64,000 nt of DNA, from positions 1 through 64,000 of the forward strand of contig JALWTD010000021.1 of NCBI GenBank assembly GCA_027082925.1, in the 5' to 3' direction. Below the pieces are notes generated by a model. The model saw only the letters and a list, made by a program, of their open reading frames with translations. It was not told the origin of the DNA and made no database searches. Source of the stretch: Flavobacteriaceae bacterium. GTDB lineage: Bacteria > Bacteroidota > Bacteroidia > Flavobacteriales > Flavobacteriaceae. Of the stretch, positions 16,269 through 24,954 are shown piece after piece (the first letter of the stretch is position 1; the number at the start of each line of letters is the position of its first letter). The position numbers and the translations under genes were made by a program.

Positions 16269-17516
16269 TTAAAAACTTCTTTCCGGATGATATGGAGCCA
16301 AATCTAATGTAGGTTTTTTATCTGAAATAATTTCACATACCAATTTTCCGGTAGCCGGACCTAATGTCCAACCCATCATAGCATGTCCGGTCGCTATGGT
16401 AACGTTTTTACAGTTTGAAGTACGACCAATATACGGCAACCCGTCTGGCGTACAAGGACGCAAACCACAAGCTGCAGCTGCTTTTTCTTCCTCTGTAATT
16501 TTTAAGCCTTTGTAATAACTTTCTGCAGATTTTGCTATGGCATGAACCCGAACCGGATTTATAGTTTGATTGATTCCTGCAATTTCCATTGTACCTGCAA
16601 AACGTGTAAAACCTTTCATAGGAGTAATAGCAACTTTGGTTTCAATTAATATGGCAGGTATAGAAATTCCGGTATCCTTATATACATCTATACGATATCC
16701 TTTTCCTGCTTGCATAGGAATGTGCAATCCTATTTTTTTGGTTAATAACGGACTCCAAGAGCCTGCTGCAATTACAAGTTCATCAGCATCAACTGCTCGT
16801 TTACGAGTACTTACCGAAGATACTTTACCCTCTTTCAACGTAACGTCCAAAGCTTCTTCATCTGTGTAAAACGTAACGCCTTTTTGCTTTAAATACAGGT
16901 ACATTTTTTCCATATACTCTCCCGGAGTCATATGAGAATCGTATAAATAATGAACCGCTCCTTTTATATCTAGATTTGCTTTTGGATCTAGTTTGTTAAC
17001 TGCTGCTGCTGAAAGATTTTGAACTTTCATTCCTTGTTTTTCTGCCAATGCGCCAACTTTTAGTTCTTCTTCTCCGGCTTTTTCCGTTTTGTATATCATA
17101 AGTAGGCCTTTGTTATCTATTGAAAATGGGATATCTCCCGACTTTTTTATTTCATTAAACAACTCCAAACTTAACATACTAATGTCTTTTATAACAGGAA
17201 TAGCTTTTTTAACCTTTTTAGCCGTTGCCGATTTTTTAAAATACCAAGCCCACTGTAACAATTCTTTATCAAGACGAGGCTTAATATAAAACGGACTTTC
17301 TTCATTCAACATCCATTTAAGTCCTTTTGTAATAATTCCGGGAGATGATAATGGAATAATATGACTTGGAGAAATAAATCCGGCATTTACAAAAGAAGCT
17401 CCTAAAGAAATATCAGATTGGTCTATAACCGTTACTTGATGTCCTTCTTTTAACAAATAATAAGCGGTACTTAAACCCATAATACCGCCGCCAATAATAA
17501 CTACATTTTTACTCAT
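16269..17516 (-). CDS. FAD-dependent D-amino-acid dehydrogenase/oxidase, DadA-like
   Basis: This 415-aa protein has an N-terminal Rossmann motif GGGIMG (residues 9-14), a DAO-type substrate domain, and a C-terminal FAD-closing segment (GLRPCTPDGLPYIG, GHAMMGWTLGPATGK). It should oxidise a D-amino acid or cyclic imino acid. It starts 3 bp after a semialdehyde dehydrogenase gene. That pair fits the cis-4-hydroxy-D-proline branch of hydroxyproline breakdown, so the substrate may be hydroxy-D-proline (inference). The epimerase and the deaminase of that pathway are not in the window. Confidence 0.85.
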   Translation of the reverse strand: MSKNVVIIGGGIMGLSTAYYLLKEGHQVTVIDQSDISLGASFVNAGFISPSHIIPLSSPGIITKGLKWMLNEESPFYIKPRLDKELLQWAWYFKKSATAKKVKKAIPVIKDISMLSLELFNEIKKSGDIPFSIDNKGLLMIYKTEKAGEEELKVGALAEKQGMKVQNLSAAAVNKLDPKANLDIKGAVHYLYDSHMTPGEYMEKMYLYLKQKGVTFYTDEEALDVTLKEGKVSSVSTRKRAVDADELVIAAGSWSPLLTKKIGLHIPMQAGKGYRIDVYKDTGISIPAILIETKVAITPMKGFTRFAGTMEIAGINQTINPVRVHAIAKSAESYYKGLKITEEEKAAAACGLRPCTPDGLPYIGRTSNCKNVTIATGHAMMGWTLGPATGKLVCEIISDKKPTLDLAPYHPERSF

Positions 17517-17519
17517 AAT

Positions 17520-19106
17520 TTAACCAATACTTTTTGTTGTTCTTTCTCCGTTAACAAACCGAGCTATTCCTAACGGATTTTCATTTTTTAATGCATCTGG
17601 CAACCAACTATTCGGCCAGTTTTGATAACTAAATGGTCGTACCCACCTTTTAATAGATGCCGTTCCAACAGCCGTAAATCTACTATCGGTAGAAGCCGGA
17701 TACGGACCTCCATGCACCATAGCATCACACACCTCAACTCCTGTTGGAACTCCGTTAAAAATAATTCGTCCTACTCTGGTTTTTAAACCTTCTACAACTG
17801 CCGGATACTTTTTAAAATCATCTCCTTCAGCCAAAATGGTACCTGTTAACTGTCCTTCTAAATGAACTATAATTTCACGAAGCTCATCAACAGTATCACA
17901 CTGCACTACCATAGAAAACGGACCAAAAACTTCTTGATGTAAAGTAGGATTCTTTAAAAATGTACTTCCCAAAACCGTAATAACTGTTTGACGTGCATAA
18001 TTTTCTTTAACTGCTCCTGAAGCAGAAGTTACCACCTTTACACCTTGCTGCGAGCTTAACGTTTCTTTGTTTTTTTCATAATTTCCTATAATTGCAGGAT
18101 GCAACATACAACTTGGAGCCACTTTTAATATTTCTGAAGACAATTTTGATATAAATTCATCTAAATCAGCACTTTTAACACCTAAAATAAGTCCCGGATT
18201 GGTACAAAATTGTCCGGTACCTAATGTAATAGATTGCGCATATACCTGTGCCCATTTTTCACTACTTGTACGTGCTGCTGTTGGTAATAAAACAACCGGA
18301 TTTATACTTCCCATCTCAGCAAAAACAGGAATGGGCTCATCGCGTTTAGCAGCCAAATCGTATAAAGCTCTTCCTCCAGATAAACTTCCTGTAAAACCTA
18401 CAGCTTTAACTTGAGGATGCTCAACCAATGCAATACCTACTTGTATTCCACTACTGTTTAAATTAGAGAAAACGCCATTAGGCATGCCTGTTTTTTCAGC
18501 AGCTTTTATAATAGCTGATGCTACCAACTCACCTGTACCGGCATGCATAGGATGCGATTTTACAATTACAGGGCATCCTGCTGCTAAAGCAGAAGCTGTA
18601 TCACCTCCGGCTGTAGAATAAGCTAACGGAAAGTTACTTGCACCAAAAACAACAACAGGACCTAACGGAACGAGCATCTTTCTTAAATCTGGTTTTGGTA
18701 TTGGCTTTCTATCTGGTTGAGCTGTTTCAATAGTTGCCGCTACCCAAGAGCCTTCTTTTACCAATTTTGCAAAAGTTTGTAATTGAAATAATGTTCTTGT
18801 TCGTTCCGAAATTGCACGTGCTAAAGGCAACCCCGATTCTTCACAATAAACGTGTAATAATTTGTCTCCTAACGCTTCTATTTCTGAAGCTATTTGAAGT
18901 AAAAAAACACTCTTTTCTACTCCCGATTTATTCTTATAAGTATCAAATGCCTTGGTAGCCAAAGCTACCGCTTCTTGAATTTCTACGGTTGAAGCTTCTA
19001 CAAAAGTATGATTGTTTGAGAGGTTTGTTTTCGGATTAAATGTAGTAAATGTAATTTCTCCTACTGAAGACAACAAGTTTCCGATATAGTTTTTCCCTGT
19101 AATCAT
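17520..19106 (-). CDS. Aldehyde dehydrogenase, alpha-ketoglutarate-semialdehyde (2,5-dioxovalerate) type
   Basis: This 528-aa protein has the catalytic Cys in GTGQFCTNPGL, the general-base Glu in FAEMGSINPVVLL and a cofactor-binding segment at VFGASNFPLAYS. The gap between glycines (FGASNFPLA) and the long N-terminus are typical of the NADP-linked KGSA dehydrogenase branch that ends hydroxyproline, arabinose and glucarate breakdown. With the DadA-like oxidase next door, hydroxyproline is the more likely source. Substrate assignment is inference. Confidence 0.87.
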   Translation of the reverse strand: MITGKNYIGNLLSSVGEITFTTFNPKTNLSNNHTFVEASTVEIQEAVALATKAFDTYKNKSGVEKSVFLLQIASEIEALGDKLLHVYCEESGLPLARAISERTRTLFQLQTFAKLVKEGSWVAATIETAQPDRKPIPKPDLRKMLVPLGPVVVFGASNFPLAYSTAGGDTASALAAGCPVIVKSHPMHAGTGELVASAIIKAAEKTGMPNGVFSNLNSSGIQVGIALVEHPQVKAVGFTGSLSGGRALYDLAAKRDEPIPVFAEMGSINPVVLLPTAARTSSEKWAQVYAQSITLGTGQFCTNPGLILGVKSADLDEFISKLSSEILKVAPSCMLHPAIIGNYEKNKETLSSQQGVKVVTSASGAVKENYARQTVITVLGSTFLKNPTLHQEVFGPFSMVVQCDTVDELREIIVHLEGQLTGTILAEGDDFKKYPAVVEGLKTRVGRIIFNGVPTGVEVCDAMVHGGPYPASTDSRFTAVGTASIKRWVRPFSYQNWPNSWLPDALKNENPLGIARFVNGERTTKSIG

Positions 19107-19130
19107 AAAAAGTGGTGGTTTTAATCGTTA

Positions 19131-19493
19131 TTACTTTTTTATAAAGCCAAGTGCTATTTTTGTTTTTTTAGACAATCCTTTTACAACAAGGTTGTACGAT
19201 TGGTCTATCAAATTTTTTATAAAACTATTGGTTAAACTTCCTTCTATTACTACGGTATTCCAATGTATTTTATTCATGTGATATGCCGGTATAATTTCTG
19301 TGTATTGCGCTCGAAGTAACAACGCTTCTTCGGGATTGCATTTTAAATTACACGAAGCCGGACACTTATCTAAACTCAGCAATGCAAACATTTTACCACC
19401 TACCTTAAACACCAAAGTAACATCGTTAAAAGGAAAACTTTCTGTTACGTGATTTTTAGACAAACAGTATTCTCTAAGTGCTTCTACATTCAT
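19131..19493 (-). CDS. MmcQ/YjbR-family protein
   Basis: I choose ATG at 19493 (120 aa, MNVEALREYCLSKN) because family members start there. Seven further codons upstream are open but look non-native. It has the YjbR signatures FPFNDVTLVFKVGGKMFALL, SCNLKCNPEEA and PAYHMNKIHWNTV. The fold resembles a CyaY-like alpha/beta domain and may bind DNA. The function is not established. It sits between hemW and the dehydrogenase pair with gaps of 27 and 24 bp, so it is probably co-transcribed. Confidence 0.85.
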   Translation of the reverse strand: MNVEALREYCLSKNHVTESFPFNDVTLVFKVGGKMFALLSLDKCPASCNLKCNPEEALLLRAQYTEIIPAYHMNKIHWNTVVIEGSLTNSFIKNLIDQSYNLVVKGLSKKTKIALGFIKK

Positions 19494-19520
19494 ATCGTAT
19501 TCAAATATAATCAATGTTGA

Positions 19521-20651
19521 TTAAATAATAAACAAATCACTCGCAATACCATCTGCTAAAAATTTTCCCTTTTTTGTAAGCACAAAGCAACTACTTTTGT
19601 CATTAAATTCAAGCAAGTTTTTAGCTGTAAATTTTTGAGCATTCCTTTTTAAGTGCGTTGCATATTTGGCACCGTAATTTTTGATTACCTCAGGTAAAGA
19701 GACTCCCCAAACAGTTCTTAACCCAGTCATAACATACTCGTTAAACCGATCGTTTATCGTTAACTTTTCAATAGTTAAAGGCAATTCATTTTTTTGAATT
19801 GCACGTATATAATTTGCGTTATTCGAAATATTCCACGCTCTTTCGATAGTATTAAATGAATGTGCTGAAGGACCTATACCTAAGTATTTTTCGCCTTTCC
19901 AATACGATGTGTTGTGCTTTGAAAAATAGTCTGGCTTCCCAAAATTTGAAATTTCATACTGAACCAATCCTTGGCTTTCACAAGACGCTACCAATAAATT
20001 AAAATGCTCAAGCGACTTACTTTCGCTAACCGATGGTACTTTTCCTTTTTGAATAAAAGCGTGTAATGCCGTCTTTTTTTCAACTGTTAAAGCATAACTA
20101 GAAATATGAGGCACTTGAAAATCGAAAGCTATCTGTAAATTACGCAACCATTTTTTTGAAGACATCTGCGGCAACCCGTAAATTAAATCAATGGTAATAT
20201 TATCAAAGTAAGTAAGTGCTGTGGTTAACGATTTTTTAGCTTCGGAAGCAGTGTGTGCCCGATTCATAAATTGCAAATCGTCATCAAAAAAAGATTGAAT
20301 TCCTATGCTTAATCTGTTTATTTTCGTTTTAGATAATTGAGTAATTTTTTCAGAAGATAAATCATCCGGATTTGCTTCCATGGTAATTTCGGGGGCGGCA
20401 ACAACTCGGTAGTTTTTATAAATTACCTCAAACAGCGATGCCAATTCACTAACCGACAACAACGATGGTGTGCCTCCTCCAAAGTAAATGGTTTTTAGTG
20501 ATTCACCTTCCAGTTCTGGAGCTCTTAACTCTAATTCTTTACGCAAAGCAGTAAGCATATCTTGTTTATTTTTCAGTGAAGTTGAAAAATGAAAATCGCA
20601 ATAATAACATGCTTGTTTACAAAACGGAATATGAATATAAATACCTGCCAA
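19521..20651 (-). CDS. hemW: Radical SAM heme chaperone HemW
   Basis: This 376-aa protein has the CxxxCxxC cluster motif C11-KQA-C15-YY-C18, which binds the 4Fe-4S cluster and SAM. It has the GGGTPS glycine motif and the C-terminal HemN-type domain (NEYVMTGLRTVWGVSL). It lacks the extra N-terminal region of the true oxygen-independent coproporphyrinogen oxidase HemN, which argues for HemW. It would insert heme into target proteins. It heads a four-gene minus-strand run with a palindrome over its leader. Confidence 0.9.
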   Translation of the reverse strand: MAGIYIHIPFCKQACYYCDFHFSTSLKNKQDMLTALRKELELRAPELEGESLKTIYFGGGTPSLLSVSELASLFEVIYKNYRVVAAPEITMEANPDDLSSEKITQLSKTKINRLSIGIQSFFDDDLQFMNRAHTASEAKKSLTTALTYFDNITIDLIYGLPQMSSKKWLRNLQIAFDFQVPHISSYALTVEKKTALHAFIQKGKVPSVSESKSLEHFNLLVASCESQGLVQYEISNFGKPDYFSKHNTSYWKGEKYLGIGPSAHSFNTIERAWNISNNANYIRAIQKNELPLTIEKLTINDRFNEYVMTGLRTVWGVSLPEVIKNYGAKYATHLKRNAQKFTAKNLLEFNDKSSCFVLTKKGKFLADGIASDLFII

Positions 20652-20664
20652 ACTCTTTTTTTAT

Positions 20665-20692
20665 ATTTTATAAAAGTACACTTTTATAAAAT
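20665..20692. promoter_or_regulatory. 28-bp inverted repeat over the hemW transcription start region
   Basis: Arms ATTTTATAAAAGT and ACTTTTATAAAAT are perfect complements, separated by 2 bp. It lies just downstream of the minus-strand -7 box of hemW (20704-20697) and 13 bp before the hemW start codon. This is where a repressor or an RNA hairpin would act. No terminator T-run follows in the hemW direction. Confidence 0.6.
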
Positions 20693-20696
20693 GTGG

Positions 20697-20704
20697 CAAA
20701 GGTA
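20697..20704 (-). promoter_or_regulatory. -7 element of the hemW operon
   Basis: TACCTTTG on the minus strand matches TAnnTTTG and lies 45 bp upstream of the hemW ATG. No clear -33 TTG is seen. Confidence 0.55.
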
Positions 20705-20737
20705 ATTATTGTTACTTTTTTTATGACCGTTGTATTG

Positions 20738-20745
20738 TAAATTTG
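20738..20745 (+). promoter_or_regulatory. -7 element of the gene at 20762
   Basis: TAAATTTG matches TAnnTTTG and lies 16 bp before the ATG. The nearest TTG upstream is 26 bp away, slightly longer than usual. Confidence 0.5.
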
Positions 20746-20761
20746 GAGAAAACCTATCGTT

Positions 20762-21049
20762 ATGTACACACATATTGTATCATTTAAAGTAAAAGAAGGT
20801 GAAGGGATTACATTTGTAGAATTGCAAAAATTTGAAGAATTAACCGAAGCCAAACCTGCCGGTTTAGATCACTTTCATATTTTTAAAGACCGAAATGAAA
20901 AAAATAAATTCTTTTTGGTAGAGTACTGGAACTCTAAAAAAGATAAAGACGCTATGGAAGCCTCAGAAGAATTTCAACACTTTCAAGAACTTAGAAAATT
21001 GGTGATAGAGGAAAAATACGAAACGTATGAATGTGACGTGGTTATTTAA
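20762..21049 (+). CDS. Small dimeric alpha/beta-barrel protein (ABM/Dabb-like)
   Basis: This 95-aa protein opens MYTHIVSFKVKEGEG, then has a helix and FFLVEYWNSKKDKDAMEAS, with HF at EFQHFQELRKL. The pattern matches the ferredoxin-like barrel shared by antibiotic-biosynthesis monooxygenase and stress-responsive A/B-barrel families. Such proteins are small cytoplasmic dimers, some binding heme or quinones. The substrate cannot be inferred. The gene overlaps ruvC by 8 bp in convergent orientation. Confidence 0.65.
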   Translation: MYTHIVSFKVKEGEGITFVELQKFEELTEAKPAGLDHFHIFKDRNEKNKFFLVEYWNSKKDKDAMEASEEFQHFQELRKLVIEEKYETYECDVVI

Positions 21050-21596
21050 CCACTCTTTTGCTATTTTGCTTTACAAAAGCAGTCCAACCTGTATAATTTT
21101 TTCCCGACGTTATTTTTCCGCTATTGTAAAAATGACAAACAGCCGCTGCCAAACCATCGGTAGCATCTAAGTTTTTAGGCAATGTTTTTAATTTTAACAA
21201 ACTTTGTAGCATTTTAGCTACTTGCTCCTTACTGGCATTTCCATTTCCGGTAATGGCCATTTTTATTTTTTTAGGAGAATACTCTATTATAGGTACTTCT
21301 CTAGATAAGCCCGCAGCCATAGCCACACCTTGAGCTCTCCCTAACTTAAGCATTGACTGTACATTTTTGCCAAAAAAAGGAGCTTCAATAGCAATTTCAT
21401 CGGGATGATAGGTTTCTATAAGATGTATGGTTCTTTCAAAAATTAACTTCAACTTTACGTAATGATCTGTGTATTTTTTTAAAATTAATTCATCTAACTG
21501 AATGAATTCCATTTTTTTATCAATAACTTTAATCAATCCAAACCCCATAATGGTTGTTCCCGGGTCAATTCCTAATATGATTTTTTCTGAACTCAA
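21042..21596 (-). CDS. ruvC: Holliday junction resolvase RuvC
   Basis: This 184-aa endonuclease cuts four-way junctions during recombination repair. The RNase H-like catalytic acids are visible: D11 (LGIDPGTT), E71 (IAIEAPFF), and D144/D147 (LDATDGLAAAVCH). Length is normal. ruvA and ruvB are not adjacent. The gene is divergent from the flippase-like gene with only 26 bp between start codons. Confidence 0.95.
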   Translation of the reverse strand: MSSEKIILGIDPGTTIMGFGLIKVIDKKMEFIQLDELILKKYTDHYVKLKLIFERTIHLIETYHPDEIAIEAPFFGKNVQSMLKLGRAQGVAMAAGLSREVPIIEYSPKKIKMAITGNGNASKEQVAKMLQSLLKLKTLPKNLDATDGLAAAVCHFYNSGKITSGKNYTGWTAFVKQNSKRVVK

Positions 21597-21622
21597 TTAA
21601 ATTCGTTTATTTGCAATACCAA

Positions 21623-22585
21623 ATGTACAATATCTTAACCAAATACAAACGCTTCCTTTTTTTAATAGCCAAAATGGCTGTTGTGGTTATTGCTTGTTAT
21701 TTTATTTACAAACAGCTCACAAAAAATCAACTGCTTTCTTTTGAGTTATTTAAAGCTCAGTTAGCCGTAGTATTTAACAACAATAGTTGGAGCTTGTTTA
21801 TAGTATTGCTACTAACTACCCTTAATTGGTTGCTTGAATTTTTTAAGTGGAAAGGCTTGGCATCTTCGGTTTATAAAACTTCATTTTTTGGAGCTATTGA
21901 GCAAACTTTAGCCTCGTTAACCGCTTCTATAGTTACACCAAACAGAATTGGAGAATACGGCGTAAAAGCGCTTTATTTTAAAAAAGGATATCGAAAAAAA
22001 ATAATTCTTTTAAACCTTATAGGAAACTTAGCACAACTTGCAGTTACAACTATTTTTGGAACTATAGGTATGATTGTAATTAATAAAAATTACGCCGCTC
22101 AATACCTTCATTTTAATCCTCTAAAACTAATTGTTATTCTAGGTAGTTGTTTGGTTTTATATCTGCTCATAAGAAAAACCAGTTATCATTCTTTAATGCT
22201 GAGCTATTTTACAAAAACAAAACTATTTTTAAAAGAAATTTCAAAAAGTACACTTGTAGAAACATTTTTATATTCTTTATCTAGATACTTGATATTTTCG
22301 TACCAATTCTTTTATATCATTCACCTTTTTGACCCTAGCATTACCTATATTACCATTATTCCATATATTTTCAGTTTCTATATTATGGTATCTATCATTC
22401 CTAGTTTAGCCATTTTTGATTGGGCTGTAAAAGGTTCTATTGCACTGTTTATTTTTGATACTTCAACTTTAAATGAGCTTGCCATTTTAAGTGTAACTAC
22501 CATTATTTGGTTACTTAACTTCGCCATTCCAATTGTATTAGGAAGTTTCTTTATTTTACGCTTTAAAATTGCTAAAAACACATGA
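21623..22585 (+). CDS. Polytopic membrane protein, LPG-synthase transmembrane domain family (UPF0104)
   Basis: I choose ATG at 21623 (320 aa); a TTG 12 bases earlier is also in frame. It has about seven to eight hydrophobic helices and the family landmarks TASIVTPNRIGEYGVKALYF and PSLAIFDWAVKGSIALF. Members of this fold are thought to move or modify lipids, including flippase roles. The gene overlaps the downstream glycosyltransferase by 4 bp (ATGA), suggesting that the two build or export a glycolipid. That link is inference. Confidence 0.85.
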   Translation: MYNILTKYKRFLFLIAKMAVVVIACYFIYKQLTKNQLLSFELFKAQLAVVFNNNSWSLFIVLLLTTLNWLLEFFKWKGLASSVYKTSFFGAIEQTLASLTASIVTPNRIGEYGVKALYFKKGYRKKIILLNLIGNLAQLAVTTIFGTIGMIVINKNYAAQYLHFNPLKLIVILGSCLVLYLLIRKTSYHSLMLSYFTKTKLFLKEISKSTLVETFLYSLSRYLIFSYQFFYIIHLFDPSITYITIIPYIFSFYIMVSIIPSLAIFDWAVKGSIALFIFDTSTLNELAILSVTTIIWLLNFAIPIVLGSFFILRFKIAKNT

Positions 22586-23703
22586 TTTTTACAGCTATTT
22601 TAATCACAGGAGCGTACACGCTTCTAATGATTTCTTTTGTGTATGGATATACAAAAGTACCGTGTATAGCTAAAGTAAATACAGTGCCTGAAAACGACTT
22701 TTCTGTTGTGATTCCGTTTAGGAATGAAGCTGAGAATTTATCGGATTTATTACAATCGATAGCAAAACTAAATTACCCTGTAAATCGTTATGAAATTATT
22801 TTAGTTAACGACGCGTCTACCGATGAGTTTTTAACAATTATAAACCAGTTTAAAACGAAACATAAAAATATTCGTATCGCTGTCATTGAAAATATAAGAC
22901 TGTCTTCTTCCCCAAAAAAAGATGCCATTACAACGGCTATTAAAAAAGCTTCTTTTGAATGGATTGTTACTACTGATGCCGATTGTATTGTTCCTGAAAA
23001 TTGGCTGTATATGTTTAATCTGTTTATAAAAAAAACAAACCCTATTTTTATAAGTGGTCCGGTACGTTTTATGCTAAAGAATCAATTTTTAGCGAATTTT
23101 CAAAGCCTAAATTTTTTAAGTTTAACAGGAAGCACCATAGGTAGTTTTGGCCTTAAAAAACCTATTATGTGTAACGGTGCAAATTTGTGCTATCGCAAAG
23201 CTGCTTTTCTAAAATTAAACGGCTTTGAAGGAAACACAAAAATAGCTAGTGGAGACGATGTGTTTTTACTGGAAAAAATGTACCGACTAAATGCTTCAAA
23301 AACACTATTTTTAAAATCGGGAGAAGCAATTGTACAAACAAAACCCCTTACTTCGTGGAAATTGTTCTTGCATCAGCAAATAAGATGGGCTTCAAAATCG
23401 GCGCATTATAAAAATACCTTTTCTAAATTAACAGGTGCTGTGGTGTTACTACAAAACGCCTGTGTTTTAATTGGTTTTTTTGCATTCGCTACTCATACCA
23501 TTACCATTTCTCAACTTATGCTCATTTGTATTCCAAAATGGATATTAGACTATACGCTAATTTATAAAACTTCGTCTTTTTTAAACACTAAAAAATCGCT
23601 GTGGTATTTTCCTGCAATAAGCCTGCTGTACCCTGTATTTATTTGGAGTATTATACTACTGACCAGCATTAAAAAATACCAATGGAAAGAACGTGTTTTT
23701 TAA
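22582..23703 (+). CDS. Membrane-anchored family 2 glycosyltransferase
   Basis: This 373-aa protein has an N-terminal membrane helix, then a GT-A domain: FSVVIPFRNEAENL, LVNDASTDE, the metal-binding DxD in TTDADC, and the processive-type QQIRWASK. Two or more C-terminal helices follow. It should transfer a sugar to a lipid or polymer at the inner membrane. It overlaps the upstream flippase-like gene by 4 bp, so it is translationally coupled. Confidence 0.9.
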   Translation: MIFTAILITGAYTLLMISFVYGYTKVPCIAKVNTVPENDFSVVIPFRNEAENLSDLLQSIAKLNYPVNRYEIILVNDASTDEFLTIINQFKTKHKNIRIAVIENIRLSSSPKKDAITTAIKKASFEWIVTTDADCIVPENWLYMFNLFIKKTNPIFISGPVRFMLKNQFLANFQSLNFLSLTGSTIGSFGLKKPIMCNGANLCYRKAAFLKLNGFEGNTKIASGDDVFLLEKMYRLNASKTLFLKSGEAIVQTKPLTSWKLFLHQQIRWASKSAHYKNTFSKLTGAVVLLQNACVLIGFFAFATHTITISQLMLICIPKWILDYTLIYKTSSFLNTKKSLWYFPAISLLYPVFIWSIILLTSIKKYQWKERVF

Positions 23704-23707
23704 TAAT

Positions 23708-23842
23708 TTAAGATCCGAGGAGTAACTTTATCAATACTTCTGCTTTTGAAAAAATATAAAGCACTATTAACAGTAACGCTACCAAAATAAAACCTCGCTT
23801 ATAATTTTGCTTTTTTTGCTTTTTAAACCTCTGAAACTTCAT
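23708..23842 (-). CDS. 44-aa single-span membrane peptide
   Basis: The minus strand from ATG 23842 reads MKFQRFKKQKKQNYKRGF, then ILVALLLIVLYIF, then a short tail SKAEVLIKLLLGS and TAA. This is a very basic head followed by one transmembrane helix. The start is 12 bp after the mnmD stop, and the stop is 4 bp from the end of the convergent glycosyltransferase gene. The compact fit between its neighbours and the clean topology support a real gene. The function is unknown. Confidence 0.7.
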   Translation of the reverse strand: MKFQRFKKQKKQNYKRGFILVALLLIVLYIFSKAEVLIKLLLGS

Positions 23843-23854
23843 AATACGTATTAT

Positions 23855-24517
23855 TTAAATTTTGACTGCTCTAAGCATTTCTCGTTTTCCCGGTGGTCCC
23901 GGAAGTCTTTCAACGCGAAAACCAACATGTTGCAACGCTCTTCGCACACTACCTTTTGCGCTGTAGGTTACTAAAACACCTCCTTTTTTCAAAGAAACAA
24001 ACATTTTTTTAAACAACTCTTCTGTCCATAATTCAGGCTGAACTCTCGCTCCAAAAGCATCAAAATAAATAAGGTTAAACTTATCTTGATCTGTAATTTG
24101 CTGAAAAAATTGCTTCCTTTTAAGAAGTGAAAAATAAGTAGAAATTGTATGCTTTGTATCCCACTCTTGAGCGTGCATTTTTTCAAAAACCGAGGTGTAT
24201 CTTGAAGCTTTTAGAGTTTCTATATAATTCATTTTCAAAATTTCATCTAAAGAAATCGGATATGCCTCTACACCCACATAATCAATAGTTAAACGATACT
24301 TTTGAGCTTCTAAAAAAGTAATAAAACTATTTAAGCCTGTACCAAACCCTATCTCTAAAATAGTAACGGTTGTATCAGAAAAAAGAGACAGTCCATTTTT
24401 TATAAATACGTGATATGCTTCTTGAACAGCACCGTGCTTTGAGTGATACTGCTCATTCCACTCGGGTAAATGAATGGTTGTAGAACCATCATTAGTTACA
24501 ATAATTTCACGTTTCAA
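23855..24517 (-). CDS. mnmD: tRNA 5-methylaminomethyl-2-thiouridine methyltransferase MnmD
   Basis: This 220-aa protein opens MKREIIVTNDGSTTIHLPEW and has the SAM-binding motif EIGFGTGLNSF and the family segment YFDAFGARVQPELWTEE, ending in ERLPGPPGKREML. It corresponds to the methyltransferase half of E. coli MnmC, without the FAD oxidase half. It finishes wobble-uridine modification in tRNA. It starts 3 bp after the cytochrome-like lipoprotein gene and is followed by a 44-aa membrane peptide. Confidence 0.9.
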   Translation of the reverse strand: MKREIIVTNDGSTTIHLPEWNEQYHSKHGAVQEAYHVFIKNGLSLFSDTTVTILEIGFGTGLNSFITFLEAQKYRLTIDYVGVEAYPISLDEILKMNYIETLKASRYTSVFEKMHAQEWDTKHTISTYFSLLKRKQFFQQITDQDKFNLIYFDAFGARVQPELWTEELFKKMFVSLKKGGVLVTYSAKGSVRRALQHVGFRVERLPGPPGKREMLRAVKI

Positions 24518-24519
24518 AC

Positions 24520-24954
24520 TTAGTGAATTAGTAATTTTTTAATTCTTGGTATAGGTCCCGAACAAGTAGTTTCATGGCAAGCTACACACGTGGTTACCAT
24601 CGTGTTAAACTGTGTCTTTAACGAATCTTCAGGAACCGTATATATCGCTTTTTGATTGGCTATTAGTGCTTTTGAAAATGATTCAAAACTCGCCGTTCTG
24701 TCGGTAGCATCGGTTAGCACTGCCGTATGTATGTTAACAAACTTTTCTGAAAAACTACCTAAATCTTCCTGATTCAATATTTTTTCTTTTAACTTTTCAT
24801 TTGTCACATACATTTCTTCCATTAACAAAGCCATTTCAGAAAGTTTGTACATAACCAACGTTTCATCTTGAGAATTTTTTAATGATTTTTTCTCAGGAGA
24901 GTTGCACGAAATAATACTCGCACAGATTACTGCAAAAAATACAATCTTTTTCAT
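24520..24954 (-). CDS. Lipoprotein with a single CxxCH heme motif
   Basis: This 144-aa protein has a lipobox ending in C17 (IISCNSP). The middle is helical. Near the C-terminus is C123-VA-C126-H127, a canonical heme c attachment motif, followed by CSGPIPRIKKL. It is therefore probably a periplasmic or outer-membrane c-type cytochrome-like lipoprotein, possibly of the four-helix kind. The start overlaps the stop of the DUF4920 gene by 1 bp, so both products may act together. The redox partner is unknown. Confidence 0.8.
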   Translation of the reverse strand: MKKIVFFAVICASIISCNSPEKKSLKNSQDETLVMYKLSEMALLMEEMYVTNEKLKEKILNQEDLGSFSEKFVNIHTAVLTDATDRTASFESFSKALIANQKAIYTVPEDSLKTQFNTMVTTCVACHETTCSGPIPRIKKLLIH

